Shown in pieces: positions 13,778 through 16,787 of a DNA stretch of 16,787 bases. Origin of the DNA: Oscillospiraceae bacterium (GTDB lineage Bacteria; Bacillota; Clostridia; Oscillospirales; Acutalibacteraceae). The number at the start of each line of letters is the position of its first letter. Positions within the stretch are counted from its first letter, which is position 1. The stretch spans positions 1 to 16,787 of the forward strand of contig CADBUK010000112.1 in assembly GCA_902797915.1 (NCBI GenBank), read 5' to 3'. Below the pieces are notes generated by a model that saw only the letters and a list, made by a program, of their open reading frames with translations, did no database searches and was not told the origin of the DNA. The translations under genes were made by a program, and so were the position numbers.

Positions 13778-15304
13778 ATGGAAAAGATTTTGGTGCTTGA
13801 TTTCGGCGGGCAGTATAATCAGTTGATTGCACGCCGCGTGCGCGACAATAATGTTTTTGCGGAAATTTTACCTTACACAACGCCGCTTGATGAAATCAGG
13901 GCAGGGAATTATAAGGGCGTTATCTTTACGGGCGGTCCGAATTCGGTTTACGATATGCAGTCGCCCCATTATTCTGCGGAAATTTTAGATTTGGGCGTGC
14001 CGATTCTCGGTATATGCTACGGCTGCCAGCTTATCGCGTGGATGGCGGGAGGCACGGTTTCAACCGCGCCCGTCTCCGAATACGGCAAGATTGAATTTAC
14101 GGCAAAGGATTCCCCGATTTTCAAGGGCATCCGTGAAAAAAGCACGGTTTGGATGAGCCATACGGATTATATTTCCTCCGTTCCGCAGGGCTTTGAGATT
14201 ATAGGTACTACCGACGATTGTCCCTGCGCCGCTATGCAGAACAGGGAGAGGGATATTTACGCCGTTCAGTTTCATCCCGAGGTTACCCACAGCGAATTCG
14301 GTATGCAGATGCTGCACAATTTTCTTTACGTTGTTTGCGGCTGCAAGGGCGAATGGGTTATGGATAATTTTATTGAGGCAACGGTTGAAAAGCTGCGCGC
14401 GCAGATAGGGGACAAAAAGGTTATCCTCGGTCTTTCGGGCGGGGTTGATTCCTCGGTTGCTGCCGGTCTTCTCTCCCGTGCGGTGGGCAACCAGCTTACC
14501 TGCGTTTTTGTTGACCAGGGGCTTATGCGCAAGGATGAGGGCGATTTTGTGGAGCAGACCTTTACTTCGCTTTTTGATATGAATTTCGTTCGCGTAAACT
14601 ACGGCGAGCAGTTTCTTTCAAAGCTCAGGGGCGTAACCGACCCGGAGGAAAAGCGTAAGATTATCGGCACGGAATTCTTCAATGTTTTCTGGAATGAAAT
14701 CCGCAATCAGAAGGACAAGGGCTTTTTCGCGCAGGGCACAATTTACCCCGACTGTATTGAGAGCGGCAAGGGCGACGCGGACGTTATCAAAACCCACCAC
14801 AACCGCGTTAACATCCCGTCCGACGTGCAGTTTGCGGGCGTTATAGAGCCGCTTGCTGATTTGTTTAAGGACGAGGTTCGCCGCGTCGGCGAAAAGCTCG
14901 GTATTCCGAGGGAGCTTGTATGGCGTCAGCCGTTCCCGGGCCCCGGGCTCGGCGTTCGCGTAATGGGCGAATTAACTGCGGAAAAGATTAAAATCGTGCA
15001 GGAAGCCGACTGGGTGCTGCGCGATGAGATGAGCAAAAACGGCTATGAAAGCGAGCTTGCGCAGTTTTTCTGCGTTCTGCCCGACGTTAAAACCGTCGGC
15101 GTAATGGGCGACCACAGAACTTACGACCACTTAATCGCAATCCGCGCCGTTACAACCGACGATTTTATGACGGCGGACTGGGCGCGAATTCCTTACGATA
15201 TTCTTGCCAAGGTTTCAAACCGCATTACAAACGAGGTTGCGGGCGTAAACCGTGTTGTTTATGACATAACCTCTAAGCCCCCGGGAACTGTTGAGTGGGC
15301 TTGA
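13778..15304 (+). CDS. guaA: GMP synthase (glutamine-hydrolysing), two-domain
   Basis: The 508-residue protein has the usual full length. It converts XMP to GMP using ATP and glutamine in the cytoplasm. The N-terminal class I glutamine amidotransferase domain (about 1-190) has a complete triad, Cys80 in GICYGCQ, His166 and Glu168 in QFHPEV. The ATP-pyrophosphatase domain has P-loop LSGGVDSS (219-226), FKDEVR and RQPFPGPGLGVRV, then a C-terminal dimerisation part ending in PPGTVEWA. The lid-loop signature, normally IK(S/T)HHNVGGLP, reads IKTHHN (337-342) followed by RVNIP, so VGGLP is lost. The last residues also differ from the usual PPATIEWE. I chose ATG 13778 because AGGAGGG is 7 bases upstream; an in-frame TTG lies two codons earlier. 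A second GuaA follows at 15436. Confidence 0.96.
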   Translation: MEKILVLDFGGQYNQLIARRVRDNNVFAEILPYTTPLDEIRAGNYKGVIFTGGPNSVYDMQSPHYSAEILDLGVPILGICYGCQLIAWMAGGTVSTAPVSEYGKIEFTAKDSPIFKGIREKSTVWMSHTDYISSVPQGFEIIGTTDDCPCAAMQNRERDIYAVQFHPEVTHSEFGMQMLHNFLYVVCGCKGEWVMDNFIEATVEKLRAQIGDKKVILGLSGGVDSSVAAGLLSRAVGNQLTCVFVDQGLMRKDEGDFVEQTFTSLFDMNFVRVNYGEQFLSKLRGVTDPEEKRKIIGTEFFNVFWNEIRNQKDKGFFAQGTIYPDCIESGKGDADVIKTHHNRVNIPSDVQFAGVIEPLADLFKDEVRRVGEKLGIPRELVWRQPFPGPGLGVRVMGELTAEKIKIVQEADWVLRDEMSKNGYESELAQFFCVLPDVKTVGVMGDHRTYDHLIAIRAVTTDDFMTADWARIPYDILAKVSNRITNEVAGVNRVVYDITSKPPGTVEWA

Positions 15305-15344
15305 GAAATCTATGATTTCTATATTTCAGGTATATTAAAAGTAT

Positions 15345-15372
15345 GGGCGGATATTATCCGCCCGCTTTTTTT
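15345..15372 (+). terminator. guaA terminator
   Basis: GGGCGGAT (15345-15352) pairs perfectly with ATCCGCCC (15356-15363) around ATT, followed by GCTTTTTTT. The next promoter's -35 box begins 3 bases after the T-run, so the two genes are separate units. Confidence 0.92.
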
Positions 15373-15374
15373 GA

Positions 15375-15403
15375 TTGACGGCATTATTATTATTTGGTAT
15401 AAT
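15375..15403 (+). promoter_or_regulatory. Promoter of the synthetase-only guaA gene
   Basis: TTGACG (15375-15380) and TATAAT (15398-15403) lie 17 bases apart. The leader is about 25 bases and holds AAAGAGG (about 15421-15427) before ATG 15436. Confidence 0.8.
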
Positions 15404-15435
15404 ATTTCAAAGATTTTTGAAAAGAGGTTTTTGCT

Positions 15436-16416
15436 ATGGATTCAAATAAGCGTCCCGAAAATATGGAAAGAATTACTACGCCCGAGCTTGCGGCTGCTTT
15501 TATTGACGAGCAGGTTGCGGCTCTGCGTGCCCAGATAGGCGATAAAAAGGTGCTTCTCGCGCTTTCAGGCGGTGTTGACAGCTCCGTTGTTGCCGCTCTG
15601 CTTATTAAGGCTGTAGGCAAGCAGCTCGTTTGCGTTCACGTAAACCACGGTCTGCTCCGCAAGGGCGAGCCCGAGCAGGTTGTTGAGGTTTTCCGCAACC
15701 AGATGGATGCAAACCTGATTTATGTTGACGCTGTTGACCGTTTTCTTGATAAGCTTGCAGGCGTTGCCGAGCCTGAAAAGAAGCGTAAAATCATCGGCGC
15801 TGAGTTCATCCGCGTGTTTGAGGAGGAGGCAAGAAAGCTTGACGGCATTGAATTTCTTGCTCAGGGTACTATTTACCCCGATATTCTTGAAAGCGACGGC
15901 GTTAAGGCGCACCACAACGTAGGCGGTTTGCCCGAGGATTTGCAGTTTGAGCTTGTTGAGCCCGTTAAGCTGCTGTTTAAGGACGAGGTTAGAGTTGTCG
16001 GCAAGGCGCTCGGCCTTCCCGACGGTATGGTTTACCGCCAGCCGTTCCCTGGCCCGGGTCTCGGCGTTCGCTGCCTCGGCGCTATTACACGCGACAGGCT
16101 TGAGGCTGTGCGTGAAAGCGACGCAATCCTGCGTGAAGAATTTGCAAAGAACGGCCTTGAGGGCAAGGTTTGGCAGTATTTTACCGCAGTGCCAGATTTC
16201 AAGTCCGTCGGCATTAAGGACGGCAAGCGTACCTTTGCTTACCCCGTAATCATCCGCGCGGTAAACACCAAGGACGCTATGACCGCAACGGTTGAAAATG
16301 TGCCCTTTGAACTCCTTGAGCATATCACAAACCGCATTACAACAGAGGTGGAAAACGTAAACCGCGTCCTCTTCGACCTCACCCCCAAGCCCTCCGCCAC
16401 AATCGAGTGGGAATAA
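15436..16416 (+). CDS. guaA: Stand-alone GMP synthase ATP-pyrophosphatase subunit
   Basis: The 326-residue protein matches only the synthetase half of GuaA and is like the archaeal separate subunit. It has a P-loop LSGGVDSS (43-50), HVNHGLLRKGE, KRKIIG, AQGTIYPD, FKDEVR, RQPFPGPGLGVR, and the ending KPSATIEWE. The amidotransferase domain is absent, with about 30 extra N-terminal residues in its place. The ORF is intact and has its own promoter, so it is a working-looking gene and not a broken copy of the first guaA. Compared by eye the two synthetase domains share roughly half of their residues. The lid signature reads VKAHHNVGGLP (156-166), keeping VGGLP but losing the Ile and Ser/Thr of IK(S/T). 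It may use free ammonia, or borrow a glutaminase from elsewhere; neither can be seen here. Confidence 0.93.
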   Translation: MDSNKRPENMERITTPELAAAFIDEQVAALRAQIGDKKVLLALSGGVDSSVVAALLIKAVGKQLVCVHVNHGLLRKGEPEQVVEVFRNQMDANLIYVDAVDRFLDKLAGVAEPEKKRKIIGAEFIRVFEEEARKLDGIEFLAQGTIYPDILESDGVKAHHNVGGLPEDLQFELVEPVKLLFKDEVRVVGKALGLPDGMVYRQPFPGPGLGVRCLGAITRDRLEAVRESDAILREEFAKNGLEGKVWQYFTAVPDFKSVGIKDGKRTFAYPVIIRAVNTKDAMTATVENVPFELLEHITNRITTEVENVNRVLFDLTPKPSATIEWE

Positions 16417-16423
16417 GAACCTC

Positions 16424-16460
16424 ACCCGTTTGCAAAATTGCTTTGCAATTTTGAACGGGT
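16424..16460. other. Long hairpin after the second guaA
   Basis: ACCCGTT (16424-16430) pairs with AACGGGT (16454-16460), and CAAAATTGC (16433-16441) with GCAATTTTG (16445-16453), leaving a 2-base bulge on the left arm and a TTT loop: 16 base pairs. There is no T-run, so it is not a simple terminator. It begins 8 bases after the stop codon. Confidence 0.75.
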
Positions 16461-16463
16461 ACC

Positions 16464-16490
16464 CGAGAACCTTGTTACTCGCAAGGCTCG
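16464..16490. other. Second bulged hairpin
   Basis: CGAG (16464-16467) pairs with CTCG (16487-16490), and CCTTG (16470-16474) with CAAGG (16482-16486). Like the hairpin before it, the left arm has a 2-base bulge (AA). The two stand four bases apart and may form one structured 3' region. Confidence 0.6.
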
Positions 16491-16513
16491 TAATAATTAA
16501 TTCTTAAATAATT

Positions 16514-16560
16514 AACTCCCGAAACTCTGCAATAAAGCGGGTTTCGGGAGTTTTCTTTTT
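16514..16560 (+). terminator. Terminator after the second guaA
   Basis: A 12-bp perfect stem pairs AACTCCCGAAAC (16514-16525) with GTTTCGGGAGTT (16541-16552) around a 15-base loop, followed by TTCTTTTT. It ends the guaA transcript after the two bulged hairpins. Confidence 0.85.
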
Positions 16561-16564
16561 GTAG

Positions 16565-16583
16565 TTGATAACAATTTGATAAC
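16565..16583. repeat. Short direct repeat TTGATAAC x2
   Basis: TTGATAAC occurs at 16565-16572 and 16576-16583, repeating every 11 bases, about one helical turn. It could be a protein-binding site upstream of the promoter at 16612, or chance in AT-rich DNA. Confidence 0.35.
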
Positions 16584-16611
16584 ACAGAATGCTATATAAA
16601 GCCACAATTAC

Positions 16612-16639
16612 TTGACTTATTTTTTAAAAATAATAGAAT
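16612..16639 (+). promoter_or_regulatory. Promoter in the AT-rich end region
   Basis: TTGACT (16612-16617) and TAGAAT (16634-16639) lie 16 bases apart. The predicted start near 16646 leads into the open frame and palindrome below. Confidence 0.6.
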
Positions 16640-16675
16640 ATAGTTAGAACTTTATAAAGGGTTGAAAATTGATAT

Positions 16676-16787
16676 ATGAACACAAGAAACAATCTTATTC
16701 TGTTATTCACCAACGGTCAATTTCGTGACAAAACCACGGAAATTGACCTTTGTGAATACAACTCATATACTCAGAGATATGATATAA
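16676..16787 (+). CDS. Possible start of an unknown gene, cut by the window end
   Basis: An ATG frame runs 37 codons to the end without a stop (begins MNTRNNLILLFTNGQF). I do not recognise the family. AAAGGG (16656-16661) is 14 bases before the ATG, too far for a good ribosome site; it is better placed for a TTG at 16669, which gives only a 19-codon frame. A 55-base imperfect palindrome lies inside the frame, so the region may be a structured or regulatory element and not coding. G+C by hand count for 16561-16787 is about 28%, well below the genes before it. Confidence 0.35.
   Translation, partial: MNTRNNLILLFTNGQFRDKTTEIDLCEYNSYTQRYDI
16704..16758. repeat. 55-base imperfect palindrome
   Basis: Outer arms TATTCAC (16704-16710) and GTGAATA (16752-16758), and inner arms GGTCAATTTCGTG (16715-16727) and CACGGAAATTGACC (16735-16748, one bulged G), give about 20 base pairs with a 7-base loop. 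The symmetry is stronger than expected for coding DNA. It may be an RNA hairpin, an operator, or a site for a recombinase or relaxase. Confidence 0.7.

Noticed and set aside
13047..13880. 277-codon minus-strand frame across purA and the guaA start
   Set aside because: Runs through the purA terminator and the guaA promoter; shadow of purA codon usage.
15436..16416. Second guaA as a pseudogene or truncated duplicate of the first
   Set aside because: Own promoter, ribosome site, N-terminal extension and intact motifs; diverged throughout.
15565..16425. 286-codon minus-strand frame antisense to the second guaA
   Set aside because: Antisense shadow with no family signature; the sense frame has strong homology.
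16417..16510. tRNA-like fold in the hairpin region
   Set aside because: Two hairpins are present but there is no cloverleaf, TTCRA loop or acceptor pairing.

Overview
The window looks like chromosomal DNA of an anaerobic, low-to-mid G+C Gram-positive bacterium of the class Clostridia, most like gut Oscillospiraceae/Ruminococcaceae. The support is a set of near-consensus sigma-A promoters, AGGAGG-type ribosome binding sites, secreted proteins with choline-binding-type wall repeats and Big_2 Ig-like domains, and a DUF6472-like small protein. TGA acts as a normal stop. No name below the class level is certain.

Layout. (1) 1-2300, minus strand: a GPH-type sugar:cation symporter followed by a RadC-family protein that has lost its JAMM metal ligands. 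(2) 2323-4970: back-to-back promoters separate the symporter from a large secreted protein (transglutaminase-like domain, dockerin-like segment, cysteine-pair modules, nine 20-residue wall-binding repeats). (3) 4969-6892, minus: an operon of an ApbE flavin transferase lipoprotein, a NusG-domain-II protein and a Gx-family membrane protein, resembling part of the flavin-based extracellular electron transfer locus. Its promoter leaves no room for a leader. (4) 6894-12214: two divergent operons for the cell envelope. The minus arm has a membrane-anchored TcaA/YvbJ-like protein and an SH3/Big_2/beta-propeller protein. The plus arm has a DUF6472-like small protein, a Big_2-polysaccharide deacetylase and a SecB-like protein. 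(5) 12215-16416, plus: purine nucleotide synthesis, with purA, full-length guaA and a second, synthetase-only guaA, each with its own promoter and terminator. (6) 16417-16787: several hairpins, a terminator, then an AT-rich stretch with a promoter, a long imperfect palindrome and an open frame leaving the window. This may be the start of an accessory element.

How the genes work together. purA makes adenylosuccinate from IMP, and the GuaA proteins make GMP from XMP, so block 5 covers the end of both purine branches. Blocks 2 and 4 concern the cell surface (wall binding, glycan modification, Ig-like spacers), and block 3 an extracytoplasmic flavin redox function. The best candidates for something new are the two GuaA enzymes with complementary lid-loop changes, a terminator-like hairpin at the very start of the purA transcript, the SecB-like protein in a deacetylase operon, the degenerate RadC, and the palindrome-bearing AT-rich region after the second guaA. 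No single clear new defence or mobile system is visible.
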